Shown: piece by piece, positions 12,001 to 22,800 of the stretch | Layout: each line of letters opens with the position of its first letter | Numbering within the stretch: position 1 is the stretch's first letter | Source of the DNA: Pelecanus crispus | Lineage: Eukaryota; Chordata; Aves; Pelecaniformes; Pelecanidae | Length of the DNA: 64,000 nucleotides | Assembly: GCF_030463565.1 (NCBI RefSeq) | Contig: NC_134644.1 | Location: forward strand, 152,607,967-152,671,966 | Direction: 5' to 3' | Translations under genes and position numbers: made by a program | Notes under the pieces: generated by a model | The model's database searches: none | Seen by the model: the letters and a program-made list of their open reading frames with translations, nothing else | What the model was told of the DNA's origin: nothing

Positions 12001-13549
12001 GCTACGCTCTTCAAAATACAGCCCAGGATGTGCCCACACTAGGGTATGCAAGGCGGCGTTTAAATCCAACTTTGCAAAAAGGCTGCCTGGAAATGTAATG
12101 CTTTAAATTTTGTAAAACTTCTCTGTGATAGTTCACTATTTCTTTTTGAGATCTTGAACACTCATGTATCCATTTAAGGTAACAACCCAAGGATACAGCA
12201 AAATGTTTTAAACTCTGTAAAAGGGAACATGATAAACGGGCAACGTGTTTCTCACATTAACAGCAAAATCAATAGGGAGAAGCTGACCTGTTTCCCTGTG
12301 GAAAACCAGACAAGTTAGAGTTTTCTGCAAAACCATATCACTACTGTTAACAACCAGGATTATTATAAAATTATTATTACGCTTTGAGTGTTGACAATCT
12401 TTGGCATAAAGGTGAACCTGGAACTTTGGCTTGAGACAATCCATCTGTCAAAAACAGGCAGTCTTAGAATCATAGAATCGTTTAGGTTGGAAAAGACCTT
12501 TAAGATCATCCAGTCCAACCATTAACCTACACTACCAAGTCCACACTAAACCAATCAAGGGCAGACTAGACTAAACCATGTCCCCAAGTGCCACATCTAC
12601 CTGTTTTTTGAACACTTCCAGGGATGGGGACTCCACCACCTCTCTGGGCAGCCTGTTCCAATTCTTGACCACCCTTTCCATAAAGAAATGTTTCCTAATA
12701 TCCAACCTAAACCTCCCCGGTGCAGCTTGAGCCCATTTCCTCTCGTCCTATGGCTAACTACATGGGAGAAGAGACCAACACCCTGCTGTGTCCTGTGGCA
12801 CTGATGGTCATGAAAGAGAGGGAAAAGCCTGGTCAGCTCTCTAGTCTGCCTGAAAACAGCCGGAGGCACACAGCACATTTGACAGTCCCTAGAAATGACA
12901 GGAAGATTAAGCTTTGGGATCGGGGGGGGGGGGGGGGAAAGAACCAGAGTCCGTCCCTTTGGGCCTACATACGGCCTGGTTATGGCAAGCCGGTGGGCTA
13001 CTCTGCCAGCGCCCGTTGCCACCTGGCTGCACACAGGCTTGGGCAAAACCGGGCAGGCTCATTCGGCTGTGCTCTCCCTCGGAAACACGCCAGCAGGTCG
13101 CTGGCTTGGGAGCGGCGAGCTCGGTGCGATGCGTACACGTTGCGGACAAAGCCCGGTTTGTCCTCGTAGCCCTCAGCCGCACGCTCGGGAGCGGCCGGGC
13201 CCGGGGGCTTTCCCTGACGGCACAGCCACCGCCTCGGCGGGCGCCCCGGCCCCGCGGGGGCAGCCCCAACCCCGGCCTCCGGCAGCCCCGGCAGCCCCGG
13301 CCCGGGGCACGGCGGCCTGGCGGCGCAGGGCCCGCAGCCCCCCCGGCGCGGCGCGGGGTGGGCGGCCGGCAGGGCCTCACCTGCGAAGCGGATCTTGACC
13401 AGGTCCAGCGGGTGGAGCACCAGGGTGGAGACGACGCCGCCGCTCAGCCCCGCCGCCAGGTTCTCCAGCTGCACGTGGCGGAAGAGGGACCGCACGGGCG
13501 GCGCCGCCGCCCGCTCCCTCGCGGCGCCCGCCGGCTCCCGGGCGCTCAT
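1..13549 (-). CDS. SLC25A32: SLC25A32, mitochondrial folate/FAD carrier (5' part; exons 1-5 of about 7, cut by window edge)
   Basis: This is a six-helix carrier of the mitochondrial inner membrane (SLC25 family), known as the mitochondrial folate transporter and related to the yeast FAD carrier Flx1. Coding pieces on the minus strand are 13549-13381, 9242-9092, 8003-7918, 6801-6641 and 41-1. They join in frame with GT-AG introns to give the first 202 residues of a protein that is about 315 residues in human. The first repeat carries the carrier signature PLDLVK (residues about 46-51). The second carries PIWVTK, in which tryptophan replaces the usual acidic residue, as in the folate/NAD carrier subgroup. 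The start at 13549 is the ATG just upstream of the conserved FRHV..ENL segment and has a purine at -3. The N-terminal 20 residues are Ala/Arg-rich and unlike human. The gene shares its promoter with DCAF13. The last part of the third repeat and the 3' UTR lie left of base 1. No frameshift or stop is seen. Confidence 0.95.
567..657. repeat. TG/TA microsatellite
   Basis: Alternating TATG/TGTG/TATA runs with a short interruption (about 617-640) directly next to the 3' end of the neighbouring CR1 copy. Confidence 0.85.
658..1135 (-). mobile_element. CR1 LINE fragment, 3' end
   Basis: Minus-strand CR1 with the 3' tail at 658 (GAATCATAGAATTG on the plus strand). It runs back through the 3' UTR into the end of ORF2, where [12 protein letters not shown] and [13 protein letters not shown] are readable with frame breaks. 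It is 5'-truncated at a CA repeat. It lacks the roughly 28-bp 3' UTR insertion seen in the younger copies of this window. Confidence 0.93.
1136..1157. repeat. (CA)n microsatellite at CR1 5' junction
   Basis: About 11 CA units abutting the truncated 5' end of the CR1 at 658-1135. Confidence 0.85.
1374..1450 (+). mobile_element. CR1 3'-tail fragment
   Basis: Reads GTGGTGGACTTGGTAGTG, then GGTTGGACTGAATAATCTTA and ATGATTCTATGA, which is the last ~75 bp of a CR1 in plus orientation. Older form, without the 3' UTR insertion. Confidence 0.85.
6641..6801 (-). CDS. SLC25A32: SLC25A32 coding exon 4
   Basis: A 161-nt exon between acceptor TTCTCAG|GAGCC and donor ATAAG|GTAATA, ending on a codon boundary at residue 189. 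It encodes [16 protein letters not shown] and [20 protein letters not shown], the second repeat with its PxWxxK signature. Confidence 0.95.
6802..9091 (-). other. SLC25A32 introns 3 and 2 (6802-7917 and 8004-9091)
   Basis: AT-rich intron sequence either side of the 86-nt exon 3. I recognise no repeat family or RNA gene. Short open frames near 6828-7034 and 8238-8444 have no coding character. Confidence 0.8.
7918..8003 (-). CDS. SLC25A32: SLC25A32 coding exon 3
   Basis: An 86-nt exon between acceptor TTTGCCAG and donor GGCTG|GTGAGT. It encodes [15 protein letters not shown] and [10 protein letters not shown], which is the link between the first and second carrier repeats. Confidence 0.93.
9092..9242 (-). 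CDS. SLC25A32: SLC25A32 coding exon 2
   Basis: The acceptor CATAG|TAAGCG restores a Val codon across the junction. The 151-nt exon encodes the matrix loop and helix 2, including [14 protein letters not shown] and [12 protein letters not shown]. The donor is TTCTT|GTAAGT. The translation is nearly the same as human. Confidence 0.94.
10138..10232 (-). mobile_element. CR1 3'-tail fragment, left arm of an inverted pair
   Basis: The plus strand reads AGAATCATAGAATCGTTTAG and onward through the CR1 3' UTR to the diverged CAATTAAGGG segment. It faces the plus-strand copy at 10265-10612, so both tails point outward. Confidence 0.9.
10265..10612 (+). mobile_element. CR1 3' fragment, right arm of an inverted pair
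   Basis: The last part of ORF2 is open ([38 protein letters not shown]). It is followed by the 3' UTR with the insertion TCTAGTCTACCCTTGATTGG and the tail ATTCTATGATTCTATG. Confidence 0.93.
10680..10731 (-). mobile_element. CR1 tail fragment, minus strand
   Basis: A diverged tail (TAGAATCATTAAGGTTGGAA, then GACCTCTAAGATCATCAGTC) in minus orientation, abutting a plus-strand piece. Confidence 0.75.
10732..10886 (+). mobile_element. Old CR1 fragment, plus strand
   Basis: Readable as [12 protein letters not shown] followed by a diverged 3' UTR ending TTACTCTATGATGCC. It belongs to an older CR1 type than its neighbours. Confidence 0.75.
11470..12035 (-). mobile_element. Old CR1 fragment, minus strand
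   Basis: The plus strand shows CR1 landmarks in minus orientation: CCTCCAGAGGTCACCTAATC, CTCTCTGGGCAACCTCTTCC, CCCCAAACTAGACACAGTAC and ATACAGCCCAGGATG. It is strongly diverged, with several frame breaks, and 5'-truncated near 12035. Confidence 0.85.
12464..12783 (-). mobile_element. CR1 3' fragment, younger subfamily
   Basis: Tail AGAATCATAGAATCGTTTAG at the left end. It has the insertion CAATCAAGGGCAGACTAGAC in the 3' UTR, then the end of ORF2 up to GGGAGAAGAGACCAACACCC. Confidence 0.93.
12922..12937. repeat. Poly-G run (16 G)
   Basis: A homopolymer of 16 G just upstream of the CpG island; its length may be unreliable. Confidence 0.8.
13381..13549 (-). CDS. SLC25A32: SLC25A32 coding exon 1
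   Basis: Codes for residues 1-56 plus one base. It holds the Ala/Arg-rich N-terminus, transmembrane helix 1 and the first signature [10 protein letters not shown]. The donor reads GCAG|GTGAGG at 13380-13379. The exon lies wholly in the CpG island. Confidence 0.93.
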
Positions 13550-13736
13550 CGCCGACGGCGGCGGCGCGCGGGGCGGGGAGGGGCGAGGCGAGGCGTCGCT
13601 CCCGCCGCGGGCTGGCGGCCGGTGCCGGCGTCGCGGGGCAGCAGCGTCGCGCGAGAACAGCCCGGCCGCCGCATCCGGTCACGTGCGCCGACGCCCCGGC
13701 CGGCGGGGCGGAAGCGGCGGCGCGTGCGGGGCCGCC
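13550..13736. promoter_or_regulatory. Bidirectional promoter of SLC25A32 and DCAF13
   Basis: Only 187 bp separate the two start codons, so both transcription starts and both 5' UTRs must share this stretch unless there are upstream non-coding exons. No TATA box is seen. A palindromic E-box CACGTG is at 13680-13685, a site type bound by USF and MYC/MAX. ETS-like cores flank it: CCGGATG on the minus strand just left of the E-box, and GCGGAAGCGG on the plus strand near 13708-13717. Factor binding is inferred from motif alone. Confidence 0.8.
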
Positions 13737-13806
13737 ATGCGCGTCAAGGTGCTGAGCCGCAACCCCGACGACTACGTCCGGGAGACGAAGCTGGACCTGC
13801 AGCGCG
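13737..13806 (+). CDS. DCAF13: DCAF13 coding exon 1
   Basis: Codes for residues 1-23 plus one base ([19 protein letters not shown]...). Donor CGCG|GTGAGC. It lies in the CpG island, and the ATG has G at -3. Confidence 0.95.
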
Positions 13807-16800
13807 GTGAGCGGGGCGCCCGCGGCGGAGAGGGGCCCGGCCCGCCTGCCGTCACCCTCCCGGGAGGGCCGAGGGCGGCAGCGGAGGGTGGGCGCCCGCC
13901 CGCCGGGCCTGCCGCGCTGCCGAGCTGCCCCCGGGGGCGGGGGGCGGGTGCCCGGCGGCCGCGTAGCCGCTGGCGGGCCGTCGTCTTCCCTCACGCCGCC
14001 GGGCTCGGCCGCTCGGCGGAGGCGGCGGTCGCGGTGCGCGTGCGCCCGGGCGGCCCGCCCCGCCCCGCTCCGCTCCTTGCGCTGCGGGGCCGCCACCCGC
14101 CATGAGGCGCCGGGTTTGGGGGGGGGCCCGGGCCTTCTCCGCGGGGACTCCTGCCCTGTCCTGCCCGCCGGTACCGGGCGGTGCTGTGCGTGTGGCGGCC
14201 GTCTGCGGGGGGGAAACGCTGCTGCCCCGCCACCGGGCCGGGCGGCTGCCGCAGGCCGGGCTCTCGGAGTGCCGGAGCGGGGCTGGAGTGCGGAGTTGGG
14301 GGCCGGGGGGGGTCGGCGGGGGTTAGTCACCGTCCTGGTACTCCGAGATTACCCTTAGTATTACTAGGTTACTCTTAGCAATCTTTTGCGCTTACTACTC
14401 TTTCTCTCCCGGTACATCTCATCCTGCTTCTTGCGTATCCCTAACTAAAACTGGCAAAAATGGAGTAGGTGTGACGCGTTTTCAGATGGCGCACCTGTAG
14501 CCTAGTAGATGAGATGATGGCTTCCCGTGCTCTGTTCTGCTCATCCTCCGCAGAACTGATCTTGCACAGTCGGGCAGTCTCGCCTCTGTAACACGACAGC
14601 AGTGAGGTACAGGTTCTACCTAGAGTTAGCAATAAGGTTTATAAAATGGCCACCCTTTGCCAGAAAGAACAGGAATAAAACTCTGGGCATCTTGGGTGCA
14701 CTAAATGCAACTAGGACGATAGACCTGTATTATTTTAAATTGCATGCGCTTCATTATTTGATTGAATTAGAGGTAGGTGGCTATGTTCTGCAAAGTAGCG
14801 TCATGACTAACACTTTCTAGTTATTTAATTGTGGTTATATACTTATAACATGGAAAAATATTATTGAACTTGCCCACTGAGACAGTGGCTGAATACATCT
14901 TAATTTTCTAAGTGGGATTTGTGTGTAAACTGTTAAATCAAATTCTCTGCTATATTACAGTGATACCCAACTCCATTTCATCAGAGATTTTAGGGGTTTT
15001 GATATGCATCAAATAGTCTTCGGAAACCAGCAGACTGAACTAAGTATCAATTTCTTAATGAGTTATCTGTTGTCAGTTGCTCTACTGACTTTTCAACCTT
15101 TTTGCATGAAACAGAATGAAAGAGAGAAAAAACAGCAGCACAATGTCAATATCCACTGTCTTTCTCAATTTATTGTAAGGTATATACCTTACCTGCAGGG
15201 AGGTGCAGAGAGACCCTTGCTTGAAGCTTGTTGGATGTAAACACTCCTGTCTGGGAAACCGGATTGCGTTAGCAGAGGAGCAAGCTAGTGAAACTAATGA
15301 GCCTCATTTCTGAGCCTAGGGCTGGCTTGCAGCTGACTAAACATGAAGAACATTGCCTCTCTTTGTGCATGTCCATGTAGCAGTGTCCTTTTTGTGTATG
15401 TTAGAGTTTAGTGGTAGGAGGGTGTGGGTTTTTTCTTTTTTTAAATAATAGTTGCAAAATATCTGCAACTTCCAGTTTTTTGTGTACATTCAGATCTTCC
15501 CTTGAAAAGGATATCAAATAATTTCAGAGTTATTTCAGACTTTATGAACTTTGAGCTTGTTAAGTGAGCATACTAATGATCCCATGGACCAATTTCAAAA
15601 CAGTAGGAATGGCAAAAATCTTAGTGTTGCAGGAATTCCTCCCATGGCAGGAAAACCAAAGAGAAGAGCTGCTGAATTCAGCTTACCTTGAACTACACTA
15701 CATACCATGGGTTTCTAACGTGTGTGTTACTCTTATTGCAGTTCCAAGAAACTATGACCCTGCATTGCATCCATTTGAGGTTCCACGGGAGTACACAAGA
15801 GCCCTGAATGCAACAAAGCTAGAACGTGTGTTTGCAAAACCCTTTCTTAGCTCACTTGATGGCCACAGAGATGGAGTTAATTGCATGGCCAAACATCCAA
15901 AGAGTTTGTCTACAGTGCTGTCTGGAGCTTGTGATGGAGAGGTAAGCTGCAGTTACAAACCACAACAAACAAGGTACCTTTCTTCCTTCTTTTCTTGTTC
16001 TTTCTCTTCTGTGTGTGGGAGTGTTTTGGTTTTGGTTTTGTTTTTTTTTTTTTTTTTAATGCCCCCTGCTTACCTTTCTTTTGTGTCTTTGTTCAGTGTG
16101 ATACCCTGTCTTCTCTCAGAAGGTGCAACTTACCCAGTTTGGGGCAGTGTTTCTCAAACTGCAGGTTGTAATCTCCCAGCACGCAAAGCCAGCAGCTTTC
16201 AGCTGTTCCCGCTATGAGCGGAGGGTGTGACATTCAGTTCCTCAGGATGGAGCAGCGAATGTTAGTATTTACAGTCCATAGTGATTGCTTTCTGCTGCCC
16301 ACATGACCCCCTCCTCCCCTTGAAGAAGTTAAGCTGCTGCAGATTAAGAAGTTTACACAAAGTCAGATGAGCTAGGGGGAAGGGGCACACAACCAAAAAC
16401 TTTTTGGAATAATAATTTATCATATTGCCTAAAAAATGCTAACCCTGTATTTGTTTGATTATTTTACATAAATATTACAAACTACAAGCAAGGGCACTTT
16501 AACTGGAGTCCATTGCAGACAAAAATTGCCTGTCTTTCCTGTCTTCTCTGTCCTCTCTCACCCTTACCTTGTTCATTTCATACTACTTGTATATTTTAAA
16601 AGTGTCTTCTGGGTAGCTGGTTGCTTTCTGCTTTTTATAAAAGGTGCATATGTCATGCAGTAGTGTAAGGGAGATTAATCTTTTCAGAGTGGAGGGGAGT
16701 AAATTTATGCGAAACGTTGGCCAGATTTCTTATCCACTGATAAGAGTGAGTAAAGTACTAGGTACTGTAAATACATACAAATATAAAAACTGATCTCCAT

Positions 16801-19800
16801 TTCTTTGTTTTTTAAATGGGCCCAAATGTTTTGAAACCTCTCAGAGAGGTGGACATCTATATATAATGTAGTACAGCAACTGGACTGAAAACATTCTGTT
16901 GGTTCCAAAGGCTATTTCCTTGTGCTTTTCTCTTTAGAGGGGTATTTTTTGCTAAAATTATTACTGCTACTGTCTTTAGCAAGAGTTCTAGTTCAAAAAC
17001 AGGGGAATGCAAAAATACAGTAAATACACAGCTTGGGTTGGGGGGAAGGGGTAAGAAGGAAAGAGCCTCACTTTAAAATTTTTTTTTCAAGACGGGAATA
17101 CCTAAGTAGTTTTAATGCTATAGAATCCGGCCAGTGTTCAAGCCAGCTATGCCATTTCATTCCAACATGTGTGATCTCTTGTACTTGAATTATGAAGTGC
17201 AGTTGTGGACTGTAGAAAACTTAAATATCAACAGAATACTTTTCTGTTTTTAACAGGTTAAAATTTGGAACTTGACCAAACGACAGTGTATTCGTACTAT
17301 ACAAGCCCATGAAGGCTTTGTTCGAGGCATGTGTGCTCGCTTCTGTGGTACATCATTCTTTACTGTAAGTATAATGTGTCTCCTTAGTACAGCCTAGCAG
17401 TACAGAGTGCCTGTTCACCATCTGTTTTCCAGTGAGCAACTTGCTCTCTGCCATACAATATTTAAATATTGTATGAATATGTTTGTTAAATTTGTCAGCG
17501 AACCTGACAATTCTATTTCTGATTAAATTTTTTTTGATGCTGTGATACGGATGTTATTCAAGCCTATGGAAGGGATGAATACCAGAAAATTGCCAACAGA
17601 TGGTCATGTAATTAATGAAAACTAGTTTACTCAAATTTTAAAGTAGTAGATAGATTATGTTCATTGAAAGATGTACAAACACTTAAAAAAGTAATCATTT
17701 GCATATACTATGATTAAAGATAAGCTGATTAAGTCAAGATGGTTCCATGTTAATTAAGCTTTATTAACTTATATTGACCACAACTGATTCAGTTGCATGC
17801 AAACTGTCTGGAAATAGTATGTCTTCCTGTTTGCATTAAAACAATTCTAAGATGATATAACAAAAATAATTGGTTTTGAAGACTGGAGTGTCCTGAGGTT
17901 TTGCTTCTTTTGAGCTGGGTGTAGAAGAGCTATTTTCGTTACTATATATTTATCTTTTCTGAAGTACATAGCTCACCTTTTTCCTATTTGACCCTGAAAG
18001 TATCTCTTTTGAAAACTGGAGAAGATTCATGCATCAAGGTAAAGGCAGTTGAATAGGTGGACAGGAAAGGTGGTGGGGAAACAGTGACAAACAGGAAATC
18101 AGTTACCTCCTTTCACAAGCAGACAGATCCCCAGACAGTCTCTGAGCAGCAGCCACTTTGGAAGCCAGCCCTGCTTCCCCTTTCTTCTTCCACTACCCCA
18201 GTTTTTGCGCATGACGTTATATGGTATGGAATACTCCTTTGGCCAGTTTGGGTCATCTGTCGCACCTGTGTCCCCTCCCAGTGGAGAGGCTTTAGCCACA
18301 AATCCAAAACACGATGCCATATGGGCTGCTATGAAGAATGTTAACTCCATTCTAGCCAGAAGATACACGTGTACCTTCTCAGTTTCTAGCGAAGTATTAT
18401 GACAAGGACTGCTAATCTTCAGCTTGGAGGTGTAAGAGGGAGCAGTGAATAGGTAGGAGAGAGCACTTCTGTGTATGTCATAGGTCATTCTCTTTTGAAA
18501 GACTGCCTGTGGTTAACTGCAAAGCACATCTAGTAAAATAAACAATATATTTATGTAAATCTGTACATGCTTTCTCCAATATTTCCAGGTTGGCGATGAC
18601 AAAACTGTGAAGCAGTGGAAAATGGAGAGCCCGGAATATGGAGAAGAAGAAGAACCTATCCATACAATTCTTGGAAAGGTAGTTTTGATTTTCCCACATC
18701 TCTTCTTTTGAATTAACTTTGAACTGATTCTTATCTAGCTTTTGAAGGAGAGAGAAAGAGTTTGGCATCACCTGTTATCATAATGGGTTGTAAGTTGATG
18801 GCATCAAATTTTATAATAGCACTTTTAAAGTAGCTTCAAGTTTTTATTACATTTATTTTACATGTAACCAGAAAGGAATATCTCAAATGCCATCAGAGAC
18901 TGCTTAGATCTGTCTCTACTAACCATCCCTTTCCTGTGAACTGGTCAGATCTTTCTGTAGTCTCTTTCTCTTCAGGTGTGTGTTGTCAGTGCTTAGTCTG
19001 CATTAAATAACTTTATTTTCATGCCAATACCTCACAGCCATTCAATACAAAATTTTAACTTTACATCTTTCTTTCTGACAAAAGCAGACTACAAATATAT
19101 ACTTCAGCACTTTCAATTTGTGATAAGCTTATTTTAAGAACAACATTAAATGCTTTTTGTAAATAGGTAGTTTGAAACTCTTTAATTATTGTAATGTCTG
19201 TGGAATCTGTTTAGGTCCCCATTGAAAATTTGTAGTTGTACCATTAAAATTTCCATTTCCTCAAAAGTCAGCCAGGACTTTGTAAATGGGCTTCTAATGC
19301 TGACTCCATTGTAAATTAACAAGAAATGCATGCGTACACATTGAGTACACAGAAAGCTAGTCTGTTGTGTAAGGGTACATCTGATAAGTTTCTGGTAGCA
19401 GTGGTGACTTGGTTTTCAGTAACGAATAAAACCATGTCAGACTGGATAAGCAATGATTTGTTGATCTTTTTTGTAAAAGAACACAGTTGCATATTTATGT
19501 ATACAATTGGTTTTGTAAATTGCTTTGCTTTTTGTTTTTGTTTTTTCTTTTAAAGACAGTGTATACAGGAATTGATCACCACTGGAAGGAAGCTGTTTTT
19601 GCCACCTGTGGCCACCAAGTGGACATTTGGGATGAGCAAAGGACAAGTCCCATGTGTTCTCTGACATGGGGTTTTGATAGCATAAGCAGTGTAAAATTTA
19701 ATCCCATTGAGGTAATGTTTCTGTTATATGTTGGAAATCAATATTTTTCTTGATCGGTGTAAGATCTAAACTCTATTAACACCATCTTTAACAGCTTTTT

Positions 19801-22800
19801 CCAAATTTAGATTTTGATATGTGTGGTAATATTTGGGGGGTGTATACATATATTTTTATGGTTATATTGCTTTAGAATGTGGTACCATATATTTTCATCT
19901 TTTTATCTTTTGTCTCTGTTAGTGGGGGAGAGGAGAAAGAAAAGTAGGGTGGTCTTTGTTCTGCCCACAGCAATACATATCCTGTGCCTCAATCATATAA
20001 TGTAGTGGTTACGTGGCTGTGGAGCTCTTCTCTGTTCCAGTGCTGTGCTCCCTGTGACCAGGACTTCTACCTCTCTCCATAACAAAACAATTGTATTTGC
20101 TCTTCTATGGCAGTTCCTATATACCTCTTGGCTGGGCTGTCTTCGTAGATGAAGTGTTTATGAGGAACTGCTTGTTACTTTTGAAGTAGAGAGGACTGGG
20201 TGGATTCTGAATCTTATAGAGGAAGCTATTTAAAATGTTTGTGCTGAATAATTAGCTGCACAGAAAGAATGATGAATGTGTTTCCTTGACTGAAAAAGGA
20301 GCTATTTGACTACCAGTTTTGTGAAATAGCTTAGGTATGTAATGTAAGCTGTTAACCATACTCCAGAAGCGTTTAGAAGACCATACACACTGATTTTCTT
20401 TTTTTCTTTTCTTTTTTTAGACATACCTTTTGGGAAGCTGTGCTTCTGACAGAAATATTGTGCTATATGATATGAGAAAATCAACTCCATTAAAGAAGGT
20501 AATCTTTTTCTTTTTAACAGAAGCTTATGTCACTAATAATCATACTGAATATGTAAATAGTCTGTAACTGTTGATGACGATAGAGAAAGGGAAGCTCTGA
20601 ACTGTGAGTTCACTGAGTTTTCATTGTCTGATTTTGAGTCTTTTAACTGAGTTTGAATTAATATTGGGATTTAAATCATGCAGAGTTAGAAGGACCCTAG
20701 TCTGCATTCAGATGGGCTGTCGTGCTCACTCTGAAGTTCTTGATATTGTGAAATTGCTGTCAGGTCAGGCACTTGAAGAATTTTATGTTCCTATATTGCA
20801 TTCTGTCTGTGTATGTGTGATTCTTTTTTTTTTTTTTTTTTTTCCTCCTCCTTGCCAGAAGGAAGCAAGGTAACTTCTAAGGCATTTCCTATCCACCATT
20901 GGAGAGCCTTGCTCTGCATTTGAAAAGGTGTTTTTCTTTTGCATGGAGATAAACCTTCCCGTATGTACCTGGTATAAACATTCAGAAATCCTTTGCAGTG
21001 GAATCAAAATTGTATTTATACATGGAAGTTACAAATGGCATGAAGATTCCTATTCATCTTTAAGAGAATATATGTGTTTATTTAAAACAAGAAGCCAGTA
21101 ATTCATACACACATATTAACCTCAATCAAGTTCAGTAGTTTTCAGCCCAGAACTATCTTAAAAATTTTCTTCTTGAAATACAATATTCTGGCTTGTGAAT
21201 ATACACTTAGTATCTTTCTGGTATGTTATGTACTGTCTGCAATGACACTGGTCTGATATACACTGGAACGCTATAATGGTACTTATAAAATAGGAATGTT
21301 TTTGGCATAACAGTATTTCTTTCCCTGTGCCCCAACAATTTTGAATGAAGTTTTATTTGGGCCACTGAGACAGTACTTACGAAAAATTGTCAGTGATGCC
21401 AGTTGGAGACTTGAATGTCAAAATGAATACAGCCAGTGTTGTAGATCTGCAGTTACAAGTTAAAAGGATGTAGTCGGAGCCTTTGTGAACTAAGCTGGCA
21501 TCTAACAGAATTTTACGTATGTGTATGTGCTAAATATATAAAAGTATACGTACATGTGCATATATACACACGTGTGCACATAGTATATATGTGTATCTCA
21601 CGTAGTAAGCAGCATGCTTAGGTGCGTTTCCTGCTATAGGAGTAAGACACTGATGAATACTTCCTTGCATCTGTGGATACAGTACCGGGTTTTCTGCTGG
21701 GACAGGGATGATTCTCCTCTGGAGAGGCAGGTTGCATGTCCATTTCTACGCTGAGAGCGAAGAGCTCTGTAACTCCCAAGGGAAGGGTGCTGCTCATTAG
21801 AGCTACCTTACCTGTGTAAGCACTGGCTTCTAGCACTGCCGTGTTGCTGATGTTTGATCCGCAAACCAGCTCCCACACTGCCCTGAGTCTGGCACTCAGT
21901 GGGAGTCCCTTCCTTAACAGAAGTAGGACTACAACTTTCCTCATCATGAAGCAGTAGCTCTCTTGCCCGTTTGTCCTGTCTGTGAGTTTCAAAGAGAGAT
22001 GGATCAGATAGTGAGATGCTGCCTAAGTGCAAAATAAGAACTAGTCTAAAAAAACTGGGAGAAGATGAAGGAAAGCATTCCTGTTGCATGGCAAGAGAAA
22101 GATGTTTTGATAGAAGTCGGTACACATTAAAACTAAAAGTCATTCTTGTGCAACGTGTGGTATCACAGGAAAGCTTAGGGTGTTTTAAAGACAGACTTTA
22201 GCATTTAAACAGCTGACAGGAACTGTGTTGTCCATTGCTTGTAACGTTCTTGGCTGTTCACCTCGACCAAATACCTTGTAGGTAGTAAAGGAGGATAGAT
22301 AAATGATTTGGGTGATCTGTTTTTGTGTTAAAGTAATCTCAAAATCTCTGAGCTGACACTCTTTGTAAGCAAGTGCTCACAGTTAAAATAACTAAACCAA
22401 GATAGCCAAGTCTTCAGGGACTTCACAACTTTGACTTGTCTTAATAAGGACCTTTTCTTATTAAATGACTAAGTATATCTGCAATTGATTGAAAAATAGT
22501 GTCAGAAGATGGCTCTGGTACAGGTTTAGATAGTTCTGAAATGACATTATTAATGTACTTACAGCAGCTTAGATCACTTCCAGCCTGGGTTGCTTTACAT
22601 AGTTGTTACTGAATATAATGCTAGAACTTGGACAAGGGATCTTGTTAGGTCCTGCAGGGAGGAAATTAGAAAAGCAAAAGCCCAGCTAGAACTCAATCTG
22701 GCCAGTGCTGTAAAAGACAATAAAAAATGCTTTTATAAGTACATCAGCAATAAAAGGAGAGCCAAGGAGGATCTCCATTCTTTGCTGGATGTGGGGGGGA

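Larger units (their letters stand above)
9243..13380 (-). other. SLC25A32 intron 1
   Basis: About 4.1 kb. It carries at least six CR1 pieces in both orientations between 10138 and 12783, with unique AT-rich sequence at 9243-10137 and the CpG island from about 13040. A run of 16 G lies at 12922-12937. Confidence 0.85.
13040..14330. promoter_or_regulatory. CpG island over the SLC25A32/DCAF13 divergent start sites
   Basis: About 1.3 kb of very GC-rich, CpG-dense sequence in an otherwise AT-rich window. It covers SLC25A32 exon 1, the 187-bp gap between the two start codons, DCAF13 exon 1 and the start of DCAF13 intron 1. Such islands usually mark constitutively active, unmethylated housekeeping promoters. 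Several long open frames on both strands here only reflect the lack of AT-rich stop codons. G-runs near 13925-13950 and 14115-14130 could form G-quadruplexes. Confidence 0.9.
13807..20420 (+). other. DCAF13 introns 1-5 (13807-15741, 15942-17256, 17365-18588, 18679-19555, 19712-20420)
   Basis: Five short to medium introns. Apart from the CpG island at the start of intron 1 and an ERVL-type LTR piece in intron 3, they hold AT-rich sequence with T-runs and no recognised gene or repeat family. Confidence 0.85.

Noticed and set aside
12895..14378. Many long overlapping open frames on both strands (up to 317 codons)
   Set aside because: They fall in the CpG island, where stop codons are rare by composition. 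Only 13549-13381 (minus) and 13737-13806 (plus) match known proteins and end at splice donors.
15564..16217. 217-codon open frame around DCAF13 exon 2
   Set aside because: Only 15742-15941 is coding. The flanks read through the acceptor and donor into intron sequence with a T-run.
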